Of a stretch of 64,000 bases of DNA, positions 1-9,134 are shown piece after piece. The translations under genes and the position numbers were made by a program. This DNA is from Microvirga calopogonii (lineage in GTDB: Bacteria; Pseudomonadota; Alphaproteobacteria; Rhizobiales; Beijerinckiaceae), in the NCBI RefSeq assembly GCF_003347665.1, contig NZ_QDGA01000003.1, positions 124,001 through 188,000 on the forward strand. The letters are read 5' to 3'. The notes below the pieces were generated by a model. It made no database searches. It was given only the letters and a program-made list of their open reading frames with translations, and had not been told where the DNA came from. Positions within the stretch are counted from its first letter, which is position 1. Each line of letters starts with the position of its first letter.

Positions 1-28
1 CATCGAACCTTCACCAACGGAGGAGCGA

Positions 29-469
29 ATGAAACCTGACAGCACCGAACCCAATATCCTGGTGCAAAGCTCGGCAGTCGATCTGGGCGATATATTTCCC
101 GAATACGCGAAGACCAACATCAATCAGGTCGCCGGCAAATATTTCGGCCACTTGAGTGCGGCATCGGTCTACGTCACGCGGGAAGGCATCACCTATCGCT
201 GCACGGTAAACATGCAGATGGGCGCCCTCAAGATGATGACGGGCGAAGCCAAGAACAAGGATCTCTACGCCGCCTTCCGGGCTGCGCTGCAGAAGACGGC
301 CAAGCAGCTTCGCCGCTCGAAGCGTGAACTGCGTGAGGACAAGGCGGCGCGCACCGACAAGGACATGCTCCTGCGTGAAGGAACTGCCCCGCGTCGCACG
401 CAGAGGCGCAGCGAAGAGGCCGCACCGGCGGCCAACGACGAGGGCGACTACCGCGTCGCTGCTGAATAA
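29..469 (+). CDS. HPF/RaiA-like ribosome-associated protein (S30AE domain)
   Basis: A 146-residue protein whose residues about 28-105 resemble the ribosome hibernation factor fold: NQVAGKYFGHLS, then VYVTREGITYRCTVNMQMGALKMMTGEA, then KDLYAAFRAALQKTAKQLRRSKREL. That matches the beta-alpha-beta-beta-beta-alpha S30AE pattern, with the basic last helix that contacts 16S rRNA in known family members. It lacks the C-terminal dimerisation domain of long HPF, and its tail is charged low-complexity sequence. The start is supported by AGGAG at 21-25. Likely role by family: binding idle 30S subunits. The function is inferred from weak sequence resemblance. Confidence 0.6.
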   Translation: MKPDSTEPNILVQSSAVDLGDIFPEYAKTNINQVAGKYFGHLSAASVYVTREGITYRCTVNMQMGALKMMTGEAKNKDLYAAFRAALQKTAKQLRRSKRELREDKAARTDKDMLLREGTAPRRTQRRSEEAAPAANDEGDYRVAAE

Positions 470-541
470 TCCGACACTGTAAGCCGTTGCGACATCCGGC
501 GGTCATCGCCAGGAAGGTCGCCTGTGTTTCTCCGCAATGTC

Positions 542-569
542 CTGGCCGGGAACGACCTCTCCCGGCCAG
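542..569 (+). terminator. Possible terminator hairpin after the HPF-like gene
   Basis: A perfect 10-bp stem (542-551 with 560-569) and an 8-base loop lie 70 bases after the HPF-like stop codon. There is no T-run, so it may be a weak terminator or an mRNA 3' stabiliser. Confidence 0.35.
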
Positions 570-590
570 AACGCGCCGCGACGGCTTGGA

Positions 591-635
591 GCATCGGACC
601 CAAAAGTGGGTCCACTTTTGGGATCCAATCCGATG
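591..635. repeat. Class C palindromic intergenic repeat, copy 1
   Basis: An 11-bp stem (599-609 with 612-622) around a 2-base loop, enclosed by a second pairing of CATCGGA (592-598) with TCCGATG (629-635). Small double-palindrome elements like this are common between genes in Rhizobiales. It sits between convergent genes (HPF-like + and GGDEF/EAL -). Confidence 0.6.
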
Positions 636-687
636 GTCAACTCCCTGAGCTGGCGCATCGTGCGGCCCTCTGGGTTCGCACGATGCG

Positions 688-3087
688 CTAGTCTCCGACC
701 GCGCGCATGAGGGGCCTCGGCGGCTCCATGAGGTTGTCAGAGATCAACTGCATGAATTCCATGATCGGCGCCGGGCGGCCGAACAGGTAGCCCTGTGCTT
801 CCGCGCAGCCTTCGAGACCGAGGAACCGCAGTTCCTCGGATGTCTCGACACCTTCGGCGATGACGGGAAGCCCCAAGCCCCTCCCGAGCCCGAGTACGGC
901 GCGCACGATGGCGGCCGCCTGAGGATTCGCATGAACCGCCTGGATGAAGGAGCGGTCGATCTTAATCTTGTCGAACGGGAAGGCGCGCAGGTTCGAGAGC
1001 GAGGAATAGCCCGTACCGAAATCGTCCATGGCGATGTTGACGCCGATCTCCTTCAGTCTCTGGAGCGAGAGGAGCGCGCGGTTGGGGTCGCGGATCAGCG
1101 CCGTCTCGGTAATTTCGATCTCGAGCCGTTTCGCCGGCAGATTCGTCTGATTCAAGGTGGCCTGGACGAATTCCACGAAGCCGTCGCTGGTGAGTTGCAA
1201 CGCCGAGACATTCACCGCGACGGTCAGCGGCCGTCGCCAGCTCGCGGCCTCCCGGCAGGCCTCCCGCATCACCCATTCGCCGATCTTCAGGATGAGCCCA
1301 CTCTCTTCAGCGATCGGAATGAAGACGGCGGGCGAGACACTGCCGCGCGTCGGGTGGTTCCAGCGCAGCAGGACCTCGAACCCGTTCACCTCGCCCGTAT
1401 CGACCTGCGCCTGCGGCTGATAAGCGAGACTCAGTTCGTTATTGGCGATGGCGCCGCGCAGGTCGTGTTCGATGCTGCGGCGTTCCCGGATCTGGGCTCC
1501 CATGGACGCCTCGAAGAACCGATAGGTGCCTTTGCCCTCCGTCTTTGCGCGGTAGAGGGCCGCGTCGGCGCTGGAGAGCAGCTCTGTACGGTCCTTTCCG
1601 TCGGCGGGATAGAGTGCGATGCCGACGCTGACCGAGAGGAGCCCCGCCGGAACGCCCTCCTCGTCCCACTTGAGGCTTTTGAGGAGCCTGTCGGCGAGCT
1701 GGCCCGCCTGGGCGGGATCGGTCACGTGAGGCGCGATGATGGCGAACTCGTCACCGCCGAGACGCGCGAACATCTGTCCGTCCAGGAGGACCGAGGAGAG
1801 ATGCTTCGCGATGTCCTGAAGTACCCGGTCGCCGGTGGCATGGCCGTAGAGGTCGTTGACATCTTTGAAGCCGTCGAGGTCGAGGCACAACAGCGCCATC
1901 TGCCGTTTGGTTCTCCGATGCAGGCGGATCTCGCGGTCAAGGCGGAGATCGAAACTCGCGCGATTGTCGAGGCCGGTGAGTGCATCGTGATGAGCGAGAT
2001 AACGGATCCGCGCTTCCGCGTTCCGGCGATCGCGGAGGTCGCGGAAGGCGACCACGTTGTGCGGAGCGCCGTTGTAGATGATCTGACGGGAGATCAGCTC
2101 GACGGGGAGGAGGGTGCCGTCCGCATTCCGCAGATCGGTTTCGACGGCTTGCCCCGGCCACCCGAACAGCTTGTCCCGCTTGGCGCTGTCGGGCACCCAA
2201 TCGGCGAGGGACTGGCCGGCAATCTGCTCGGATGTCAGGCCGGTCAGGCGCGCGAAGCTCTGGTTGACCGTCACGATGGAATCCCCGTCGCAGAGGACGA
2301 GACCCTCGACCGCGGCGTCCGTGAGGTCGCGCATCCGCTGCATCTCCAGGGAGGCACGGCGGCGCTCCCGGATGTCGAGGCTCAGCGCGAGGACGGCGAG
2401 CAGCAGTATCGAGAGACTGACGAACGCCACGCCGCTGGCGAGCCATTCGGTTTGGATGGAGGAGGGCGAGAGCGGGATGCTCGGATCGGGCGTGATACTG
2501 ACCGCCCCCATGGCGGTGAAATGATGGCTGCAGATCGCGAGCGTGAGCAGCAGCGCGCCGAGGATAGTTACCTTTCGAGACGAACGGTTGAGCGCGGTCG
2601 CGAGAGCCGCAGCGCCCAGAAGAGCGCCCAGCAGGATCGAGGCGGCCACCAGTGCAGAATCCCACGCCATGATGCCGGCGACCTCGAAGGCAGCCATGCC
2701 GGTATAATGCATTACGGCGATGCCGCCGCCGACGATGGCGCCGCCGATCCAGGGTGCCGAAGAAAGTCCGGACAGCAGAGCGGTGCCGAGGCCAATGCCG
2801 GTGAGGATCACGGCGGCTACCAGGGACACGATTGTCAGCGTGACGTTGTATGCCGTCGGCAGGGATGGGGAGAAGGCCAGCATCGCGATGAAATGCGTGG
2901 CCCAGATGCCGAATCCGGTAGAGGCGGCCGCGATGGCGAGCCATGCGAGCCGGCTGCGACTTTCCGTACGTCGCGCGTGGTTGAGCAGGTTGATCCCCGT
3001 CAGAGAAGCCAGCGCGCAGACAAGCGCCGCAAGGGCAACGAGCCGGAGATCGTGCTGGGAGACGATGCAATCGTAGACGGTGAGCAT
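688..3087 (-). CDS. MHYT-PAS-GGDEF-EAL bifunctional c-di-GMP protein
   Basis: Predicted membrane sensor that makes and/or degrades cyclic di-GMP. The N-terminal quarter is a seven-helix MHYT sensor with HFIAMLAF, MHYTGMAAF and HHFTAMGA motifs, thought in this family to bind a metal and sense a diatomic gas. A PAS domain follows (GDSIVTVNQSFARLTG), then GGDEF with an intact RLGGDEFAII active site. The EAL domain has EVLLRW in place of EALLRW and an intact DDFGTGYSSL loop. I chose the ATG at 3087 (799 residues) because MHYT proteins characteristically begin MLTVYDC and AAAGG precedes it. An upstream in-frame ATG at 3204 has poor spacing. Both catalytic domains look intact, so the net activity cannot be predicted. 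Confidence 0.93.
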   Translation of the reverse strand: MLTVYDCIVSQHDLRLVALAALVCALASLTGINLLNHARRTESRSRLAWLAIAAASTGFGIWATHFIAMLAFSPSLPTAYNVTLTIVSLVAAVILTGIGLGTALLSGLSSAPWIGGAIVGGGIAVMHYTGMAAFEVAGIMAWDSALVAASILLGALLGAAALATALNRSSRKVTILGALLLTLAICSHHFTAMGAVSITPDPSIPLSPSSIQTEWLASGVAFVSLSILLLAVLALSLDIRERRRASLEMQRMRDLTDAAVEGLVLCDGDSIVTVNQSFARLTGLTSEQIAGQSLADWVPDSAKRDKLFGWPGQAVETDLRNADGTLLPVELISRQIIYNGAPHNVVAFRDLRDRRNAEARIRYLAHHDALTGLDNRASFDLRLDREIRLHRRTKRQMALLCLDLDGFKDVNDLYGHATGDRVLQDIAKHLSSVLLDGQMFARLGGDEFAIIAPHVTDPAQAGQLADRLLKSLKWDEEGVPAGLLSVSVGIALYPADGKDRTELLSSADAALYRAKTEGKGTYRFFEASMGAQIRERRSIEHDLRGAIANNELSLAYQPQAQVDTGEVNGFEVLLRWNHPTRGSVSPAVFIPIAEESGLILKIGEWVMREACREAASWRRPLTVAVNVSALQLTSDGFVEFVQATLNQTNLPAKRLEIEITETALIRDPNRALLSLQRLKEIGVNIAMDDFGTGYSSLSNLRAFPFDKIKIDRSFIQAVHANPQAAAIVRAVLGLGRGLGLPVIAEGVETSEELRFLGLEGCAEAQGYLFGRPAPIMEFMQLISDNLMEPPRPLMRAVGD

Positions 3088-3565
3088 GATGAGCCTTTGC
3101 AGATCGCCCGCCGCTTCGATGCCATCGCGCGTAAGGGATGCTTGCCGGAAACTGAGATCGGGAAGATGATCCGGCCTCTTACCGGTATGGCGGGGCGGCA
3201 TCATGCCTTTGGATCGGCATCATTCAAATGAGCCCCAATCCGCCAAGGATTTCGGGACCTTGTCCCGCTCGGTAAAATGAGACATCGCCTCGGCAAGTCA
3301 ACGAAGGACGAACGAGAAGGGATGCCTATTGGGCAGCAGGGTTAATGACGCATGCTGGCGTGCATTCTGCTCAAGACATGTTCTGATCAGCTGTTGTCGT
3401 CGAGGACGACACCCCGCATGTCATGGCCAAGCGCATGCTCCGTCATCTCGATGCCGAAAGGCCTGGCGCTGTACGGAAGCGAGATCACCGGCACAGGGCC
3501 GGTGATGACGTGGTGCATGTATCCAGGAAAGAGGCGTGCCCGGAATTCACAGCAGACGAAACGCC
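3088..3565. other. Intergenic region with a degenerate class A repeat
   Basis: No convincing gene. It is the upstream region of the GGDEF/EAL gene and the downstream region of the SDR gene. A 9-bp hairpin (3484-3492 with 3498-3506) is the conserved half of the class A repeat. The stretch 3416-3483 looks like the decayed other half. Short open frames here translate the repeat (VITGPVPVI-like peptides) and are not genes. Confidence 0.6.
3484..3511. repeat. Class A palindromic repeat, half copy (A7)
   Basis: ATCACCGGC / GCCGGTGAT stem with an ACAGG loop followed by GACG, matching the same module near 14.3, 30.6, 34.0, 38.6 and 40.1 kb. Confidence 0.6.
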
Positions 3566-4309
3566 TCAAGCCGGCATCTGCGGCTCGATGACCTTTCCGT
3601 CCTGGGTGAAGTCGTAGATCTTGCCGGTCTCGCTCCAGGCAGGAAGAGCAAGCTTCACGATGTGAGGGGCGAGGTCTTCCGGCGTCTTCAGGGTCAGAGG
3701 ATCCTCGCCGGGCATCGCCGTGCGGCGCATGGCGGTGCGCAGCGGGCCCGGATTGAGCAGCATGGCCCTGACCGGGGTCGTCGCCGTCTCGGCGGCATAG
3801 GTGCGCACCAAGGCCTCGAGGGCAGCTTTCGACACCGAATAGACCCCCCAGTAAGCCTTGTGCTTGTGGGCGGCTCCGGACGTGATGAAAATCGCGCGGC
3901 CCGCATCCGAGGCGCGCAGCAGCGGATCGAGGGAGCGGATGAGGCGATAATTGGCCGTCACATTGACCGCCATCACCTCGTCCCAGACAGGCTGGTCGAT
4001 ATGGGTAATCGGCGCAAGCTCTCCGAGCTGGCCTGCATTGCCGAGCAGGATGTCGAGCTTGCCCCAGCGCTCGTGGATCGCAGCGCCCAGCCGGTCGAGC
4101 GCGTCGAAGTCCTTCAGGTTCACCGGCACGAGGGTGGCCGAGGCTCCCTTGGCGCGGATCTCGTCGTCGAGGGATTCGAGCGCTCCCTGGGTCCGGGCAA
4201 GCGCGATCACGTGTGCGCCGGCTTCGGCAAGGGCGAGGGCCGCCGCGCGGCCGATGCCGCGCGAAGCGCCGGTGACGACCGCGACGCGGTTGTGGAGGGG
4301 CTTGTCCAT
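3566..4309 (-). CDS. SDR family NAD(P)-dependent oxidoreductase
   Basis: A 247-residue short-chain dehydrogenase/reductase. It has the cofactor motif TGASRGIG near the N-terminus, NAG after strand 4, the catalytic Ser in FITSGA and the catalytic YSVSK. The start MDKPLHNRVAVVTG at 4309 lies 8 bases after the purF stop, so the two genes are probably co-transcribed. The longer in-frame extension upstream runs through purF and is rejected. An SDR directly downstream of purF is conserved in many Rhizobiales. The substrate is unknown. Confidence 0.9.
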   Translation of the reverse strand: MDKPLHNRVAVVTGASRGIGRAAALALAEAGAHVIALARTQGALESLDDEIRAKGASATLVPVNLKDFDALDRLGAAIHERWGKLDILLGNAGQLGELAPITHIDQPVWDEVMAVNVTANYRLIRSLDPLLRASDAGRAIFITSGAAHKHKAYWGVYSVSKAALEALVRTYAAETATTPVRAMLLNPGPLRTAMRRTAMPGEDPLTLKTPEDLAPHIVKLALPAWSETGKIYDFTQDGKVIEPQMPA

Positions 4310-4317
4310 GGGAATGC

Positions 4318-5805
4318 TCAGTCGGCTTCGGCGAGAACGGCGAGGCGGCGCGGGGTCGCGACGGCGAGATCCGTCAGCGGCGTCGGGTAATCGCCCGTGA
4401 AGCAATGGTCGGTGAACTGCGGCTGCGCCGGGTTGCGGCCCTTCTCGCCCATGGCGCGATAGACGCCCTCGATGGACAGGAAGGCGAGCGAATCTGCCCC
4501 GATATACTGGCGCATCTGCTCCAGGTCGTGGGTGGCGGCGAGCAGCTTCTCCTTCTCCGGCGTGTCGATGCCGTAGAAGTCGGGATGCGTGATCGGCGGG
4601 CTCGAGATGCGGAAATGGACCTCCTTGGCGCCGGCCTCGCGCATCATGCGCACGATCTTCACGGAGGTCGTGCCGCGCACGAGGCTGTCGTCCACGAGCA
4701 CGATCCGCTTGCCGGCAATCGCCGAACGGTTGGCGGAGTGCTTCATGCGCACGCCGAGCTCGCGCACCGACTGGGTCGGCTGGATGAAGGTGCGGCCCAC
4801 GTAGTGGTTGCGGATGATGCCGAGTTCGTAGGGCAGGCCGCAGGTCTGGGCGTAGCCCAGAGCCGCCGGCACGCCGGAATCGGGCACCGGGATCACCACA
4901 TCTGCGTCAGCCGGGGATTCCAGGGCGAGCTCGCGGCCCATGCCCTTGCGAACGTCGTAAACGCTGCGGCCGTTCACGACGGAATCGGGACGGGCGAAAT
5001 AGATGTATTCGAAGATGTCCGGGCGGGCGGGCTGCTCGGGTACGAAACGGAAGGATTCGATGCCCTCGTCCGAGATCACCACGCATTCGCCGTTCTCGAT
5101 GTCGCGGACGAAGCGGGCCCCGATGATGTCGAGCGCGCAGGTCTCCGAGGCGAGGATGTAGCGGCCGTCCAGCTCGCCCAGCACGAGCGGGCGGATTCCC
5201 AGCGGGTCGCGGGCGCCGATCAGCTTCTTGTTGGTGAGCGCCACCAGGGCGTAGGCGCCCTCGAGCTTCTGGATGGCCTCGACGAAGCGGTCGATGACCC
5301 GGTCCTTGCGGCTGCGGGCGACGAGGTGGACGATCACCTCCGTGTCCGTGGTGGACTGGCAGATGGCGCCGTCGCGGATGAGGTTGCGGCGAAGCGTGAG
5401 GCCGTTGGTCAGATTGCCGTTATGAGCCACCGCGAAGCCGCCGCCGTCCAGCTCTGCGAAGAGGGGCTGCACGTTGCGCAGGACGGTCTCGCCCGTGGTC
5501 GAGTAGCGGGTATGGCCGATGGCGGAAAGGCCTTCGAGGCGTTCGATGGTCGCGCGGTCGGAGAAGTTGTCGCCCACCAGGCCGAGCTTACGCTCCGAAT
5601 GGAAGACCGATCCGTCGTAGGAGACGATGCCTGCCGCCTCCTGCCCGCGATGCTGCAGAGCGTGGAGTCCCAGCGCGGTGATGGCGGCGGCATCCGGGTG
5701 CCCGTAGATGCCGAAGACACCGCATTCTTCGCGCAGGGTATCGCCATCGAGGTCCAGGTTCACCTGCTTCGGGGTGACCTGCCACGTCTCAGACAAAGCA
5801 GACAT
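4318..5805 (-). CDS. purF: Amidophosphoribosyltransferase
   Basis: First committed step of purine synthesis: PRPP plus glutamine gives 5-phosphoribosylamine. The N-terminal nucleophile Cys lies in REECGVFGIYG, after a short propeptide of the kind removed in B. subtilis-type PurF. Glutaminase residues follow (GHTRYSTTG, AHNGNLTN). The C-terminal phosphoribosyltransferase domain carries VLVDDSLVRGTTS. The start is the ATG at 5805 (495 residues) with AAAGGT upstream, encoding MSALSETW. The 46-codon upstream extension is non-homologous low-complexity sequence. It follows cvpA, as in many proteobacteria. Confidence 0.97.
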   Translation of the reverse strand: MSALSETWQVTPKQVNLDLDGDTLREECGVFGIYGHPDAAAITALGLHALQHRGQEAAGIVSYDGSVFHSERKLGLVGDNFSDRATIERLEGLSAIGHTRYSTTGETVLRNVQPLFAELDGGGFAVAHNGNLTNGLTLRRNLIRDGAICQSTTDTEVIVHLVARSRKDRVIDRFVEAIQKLEGAYALVALTNKKLIGARDPLGIRPLVLGELDGRYILASETCALDIIGARFVRDIENGECVVISDEGIESFRFVPEQPARPDIFEYIYFARPDSVVNGRSVYDVRKGMGRELALESPADADVVIPVPDSGVPAALGYAQTCGLPYELGIIRNHYVGRTFIQPTQSVRELGVRMKHSANRSAIAGKRIVLVDDSLVRGTTSVKIVRMMREAGAKEVHFRISSPPITHPDFYGIDTPEKEKLLAATHDLEQMRQYIGADSLAFLSIEGVYRAMGEKGRNPAQPQFTDHCFTGDYPTPLTDLAVATPRRLAVLAEAD

Positions 5806-6020
5806 GTTCGTACCTTTGGGATTCGCGCCCCCACCGGCGCCGCCCTTATGTAGTCGGCATTCGACTAAACGCCAATGCCTATTCTGACGCTGGCGGAAAC
5901 GTGATGCCCGATCGGATGCAAAAGTGTGTTTGCACTGTTGCACCCGCTGCCGGTTTCCCCAGGCGCTACTTGGACTTACGCACTAAACTGGAAGTACGTT
6001 CCACACGGTGCGCGAACGGC

Positions 6021-6626
6021 TCAGCTCCGCCGCTGGGGCGGCTGCGGGGCTGCAGGTGCCGCCGGGGCTGCCGGGCGCTGCGGGTCCGGCTCGGCCGGCT
6101 CGGTCTCCGCCGGCGCTTCCTTGTTGCGCAGGCGCTGGATCATGGCCTCGGCATTCTCAGGCAGCATCGCGATGATGCTGTCCCGGGCATTCTCCATGGC
6201 GGGGCGAGTCTTGGAATCCGCTGCCCACACAGGTTCCTTGCCCTGGACCAGCCAACCCAGGAACGCCCAGCCGATCACGCAGATCAGGAAGCCGCGCGCG
6301 GCACCGAAGAAGAGCCCGAGGGTACGGTCGAGGGCGCCGATGCGGGAATCGAGGATCAGGTCGGAGATCTGCACCGTGATGATCGACACGATGATCAGGG
6401 TCACGATGAAGATGCCGCCGATGGCCGCAACGAGCGCCACCGTGTTGCTGTGGATATATTGCTGCGCGATCGGAAGGGCCGTCGGATGCAGGTACCAGGC
6501 CGCGGCGGCCGCCACGACCCAGGCCACGATGGCGAGCACCTCGCGGGTGAAGCCGCGAACGGCGGCGAGAAGAGCCGAGATCAGGACGATACCGATGACG
6601 ACGAGATCCAGTACGGAAACGGGCAT
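6021..6626 (-). CDS. cvpA: CvpA family membrane protein
   Basis: A 201-residue inner-membrane protein with four predicted membrane segments starting at MPVSVLDLVVIGIVLIS, and the family feature of a conserved RGFTREV after the first helix. It has an Ala/Pro-rich cytoplasmic tail (about residues 165-201). CvpA proteins are linked genetically to colicin V export and envelope stress. The position just upstream of purF is the classical cvpA-purF arrangement, although a 215-bp gap here leaves room for a separate purF promoter. Confidence 0.93.
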   Translation of the reverse strand: MPVSVLDLVVIGIVLISALLAAVRGFTREVLAIVAWVVAAAAAWYLHPTALPIAQQYIHSNTVALVAAIGGIFIVTLIIVSIITVQISDLILDSRIGALDRTLGLFFGAARGFLICVIGWAFLGWLVQGKEPVWAADSKTRPAMENARDSIIAMLPENAEAMIQRLRNKEAPAETEPAEPDPQRPAAPAAPAAPQPPQRRS

Positions 6627-6773
6627 GGGCCGAGCCTACGCAATATGACAGGAATGGAGCCGCCTTCGCGGGTTTCGAGCCTGGCTCTATAGCGTTAACA
6701 ATGGCTTTCGTCACCCTTGGAACGGCAGCAGGCTGTGCGAAGGCGGCGGGAGAGTGGCCTTTCAGACGATCGC

Positions 6774-7790
6774 CTAGGAAACCTGCACGATCAACTTGCC
6801 GAAATTCCTACCTTCCAACATCCCGATGAAGGCTTCCGGTGCAGACTCAAGGCCATCGACGATGTCTTCCTGGTACCTGATGCGCCCCTCGGCGATCCAT
6901 TGCGCCATCTCCCGGTAAAAGGCAGGGCGCTGAGCATGGAACTCGCGCTGAATGAAGCCGCGTATGGTCAGGCTCTTGGTGAGCACGTCGCGCATGAGAA
7001 TGGGCAGCCTGTCCGGGCCTTCGAAGGGGCCGGTGCTGTTGTATTGCGCCACGAGGCCGCAGACCGGAATGCGGGCAAAGGTATTCAGTAACGGGAAAAC
7101 GGCATCCCAGACTTTTCCGCCGACATTTTCGAAATAGATGTCAATCCCATCCGGACAGGCGGCTTGCAGATCCTCCGCGAAAGAGGGCGAGTGATGGTCA
7201 AGGGCGACATCGAAACCGAAAACGTCTCGAACCAGCGCGCATTTCTCGGGTCCTCCGGCGATTCCGACCGCTCGTGCCCCTTTGATGCGAGCTAGTTGCC
7301 CCACCGTCGCCCCGACAGGACCGCTGGCCGCCGCCACGACCACGGTCTCCCCCGGCTTTGGCTGTCCTAGAGTGAGCAACCCGGCATAGGCGGTGAAGCC
7401 TGGCATCCCGAGCACGCCCAATGCGGTCGTGACAGGCGCCTGCTGCGGATCGAGCTTGCGCAGGTCGGACCCGTCCGACAAGGCGTAGGACTGCCAGCCC
7501 GAATATGAGAGAACGATCTCGCCCGCAGTGTAGTCCGGGTGGTTGCTCTCGAGCACCTCGGCCACGGTACCGCCCTCCATGACCTGCCCGATCTCGACGG
7601 CCGCAGCGTAGGATTTCGCAGCACTCATGCGGCCTCGCATGTAAGGATCGAGCGAGAGATACCGGATCCTGAGCAGCACCTGCCCGTCGCTCGGCCTCGG
7701 GATCGGTTTCTCCACGAACTCGAAGTTGTCGGGCGAGGGGCGACCGACCGGGCGCGAAGCGAGGAGCACTTGGAGGTTCTGGTCTGTCAC
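6774..7790 (-). CDS. NADP-dependent oxidoreductase (MDR superfamily, CurA/leukotriene B4 dehydrogenase type)
   Basis: A 338-residue zinc-independent medium-chain reductase. The N-terminal GroES-like fold contains LDPYMRGRMS. The Rossmann fold carries AASGPVGATVGQLARIKGARAVGIAGG and is followed by YFENVGG. The family reduces alpha,beta-unsaturated ketones and aldehydes with NADPH. The start appears to be GTG at 7790. It is the cvpA-proximal gene of an accessory patch that separates radA from cvpA. Physiological substrate unknown. Confidence 0.92.
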   Translation of the reverse strand: MTDQNLQVLLASRPVGRPSPDNFEFVEKPIPRPSDGQVLLRIRYLSLDPYMRGRMSAAKSYAAAVEIGQVMEGGTVAEVLESNHPDYTAGEIVLSYSGWQSYALSDGSDLRKLDPQQAPVTTALGVLGMPGFTAYAGLLTLGQPKPGETVVVAAASGPVGATVGQLARIKGARAVGIAGGPEKCALVRDVFGFDVALDHHSPSFAEDLQAACPDGIDIYFENVGGKVWDAVFPLLNTFARIPVCGLVAQYNSTGPFEGPDRLPILMRDVLTKSLTIRGFIQREFHAQRPAFYREMAQWIAEGRIRYQEDIVDGLESAPEAFIGMLEGRNFGKLIVQVS

Positions 7791-7920
7791 GGTGCGATTC
7801 CTGGAACGGGATTATGTCAACGCGCCGGGTTCCATGGCGCGCACGATAGGCTTGCCATAACGGGTGGGGCGCCGATCCCATTCGTCAAGCCTTGGAGGCG
7901 CCGTTGCAGCACTGTGGAAC

Positions 7921-7954
7921 AACAAAAAAGCCCCGGCGGATACCGCCGGGGCTT
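7921..7954 (-). terminator. Rho-independent terminator of the cadherin/RTX gene
   Basis: A perfect 12-bp GC-rich stem (7928-7939 with 7943-7954), 3-base loop, and a run of six A at 7924-7929, which reads as U on the minus-strand transcript. It lies 22 bases after the stop codon of the gene at 7977. Confidence 0.9.
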
Positions 7955-7976
7955 CAAGAAGAAGTGATGTCGGTCT

Positions 7977-9134
7977 TCAGATGAACAGGAAGTCGTTGAA
8001 GGACAGCGCTGCGCCGGGCTTCACCTTGAGGATCTCGATGGGCTTGGCGCCGCCGGATCCGTCCACGTCGAGGTAAACGGTGCCGTTCTTCTTGTTGTAG
8101 ACGACATAGTCGTTGCCGTCCTTGGACGTGGTTCCGACGGTGAAGAACTTCTTCTCCAGCTTGCCTTCCTTGAAGACCTTGTCGAGCCCGACCGACGACA
8201 TCTTATCCGGCTTGCCCTTCTTGGCGAGGCCGAAAAGATCGCTTTTAGAGGCTTTGACCTTGAACGATTTCAGTGCATCCAGGTCGAAAAGGATCTTGTC
8301 CTCTCCGGACTTGAAGTCTCTGATCTGGTCGAAATGCCCCTTCTTGAAGGGTGTGTCGAACACGAAGGTGTCAGCCCCGGCACCGCCGAAGAGGATGTCT
8401 TTTCCGCTTCCGCCGTTGATGGTGTCGTTGCCGCCGTTGCCCCAGATCCAGTCATTCCCGGCGCCGCCGTTGATGATGTCGGCGTTCTCGGTTCCGCGGA
8501 GCTTTTCGTTGCGCGCCGAACCATCGACCTCGCTGACGTCGGTTACGCCGATCGACAGCGTCTTCTCAAAGCTCAGGCCGCCCGCATCCGTCACCTTGAC
8601 CGTAACCCTAAGCGAAGAAGCCGTCTCGTAGTCGAACTTTGCGCCGTCAGCCACGACAAGTTTGTTGTCGACGATCTGGAAGCGTCCGCCAGCGTTATCC
8701 GTCAGGCTGAACGTGAAAGTCTCGTTCGCATCAGGATCAAGAGCCATCAGGGCACCAACTTCAGTGCCCGCTTTAGCATTTTCTGCGACCGCCGGTGCCA
8801 CAATCCCCCCGAGAGCGAGGTCAGTCGGGGCTTCATTGACGTTTGTGACCTTAACTGTGACCGATGCCGGATCGACCGGGGTCGATCCGCCCTCGCTCGT
8901 CGCGCTGATCGCGAGATTGAAAGACGTCAGACCGCTCTCGAAATCAAAGAGGCTTGGCGTCTTCACGCGCAATTCACTGCCTTCGATCACAAAGCGTTCC
9001 GAAAAGTAATCCGCCAGCTGGAAGTGAAAGGTTTCGCCCGTTGCGCCGCCATTGACTTTGAGGGTGGCGACCAGGTCGCCCGCTTTCGGGTTTTCCCCAA
9101 TGCTGATGGTGGACAGAATATCGATTGTGGCCAT
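7977..9134 (-). CDS. Cadherin-like / RTX calcium-binding protein, probable type I secretion substrate
   Basis: A 385-residue protein with no N-terminal signal peptide. Two cadherin-like modules come first: residues about 1-105, ending FDFES...VTVKVTNVNEAP, and about 106-205, with LDPDANETFTFSLTD and FDYETASSLRVTVKVTD. RTX nonapeptide repeats follow at 222-256 (NGGAGNDWI, WGNGGNDTI, NGGSGKDIL, FGGAGADTF). The C-terminal region resembles RTX secretion domains: DQIRDFKSGEDKILFD, YNKKNGTVYLDVDGSGGAKPIEIL, and a hydrophobic end at FNDFLFI. By family this is a calcium-stabilised surface or extracellular protein exported through an ABC/MFP/TolC channel; no exporter is in the window. GAGGA precedes the ATG. 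It is followed by a strong terminator, so it is transcribed alone. Confidence 0.85.
   Translation of the reverse strand: MATIDILSTISIGENPKAGDLVATLKVNGGATGETFHFQLADYFSERFVIEGSELRVKTPSLFDFESGLTSFNLAISATSEGGSTPVDPASVTVKVTNVNEAPTDLALGGIVAPAVAENAKAGTEVGALMALDPDANETFTFSLTDNAGGRFQIVDNKLVVADGAKFDYETASSLRVTVKVTDAGGLSFEKTLSIGVTDVSEVDGSARNEKLRGTENADIINGGAGNDWIWGNGGNDTINGGSGKDILFGGAGADTFVFDTPFKKGHFDQIRDFKSGEDKILFDLDALKSFKVKASKSDLFGLAKKGKPDKMSSVGLDKVFKEGKLEKKFFTVGTTSKDGNDYVVYNKKNGTVYLDVDGSGGAKPIEILKVKPGAALSFNDFLFI

Noticed and set aside
931-3231. 766-codon plus-strand frame opposite the GGDEF/EAL gene
   Set aside because: Antisense shadow typical of high-GC DNA. The translation is charged low-complexity sequence, while the minus strand encodes clear MHYT, GGDEF and EAL motifs.
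3387-3569. Minus-strand frame giving HHVITGPVPVISLP
   Set aside because: It is the translation of a class A repeat; similar peptides arise at every copy.
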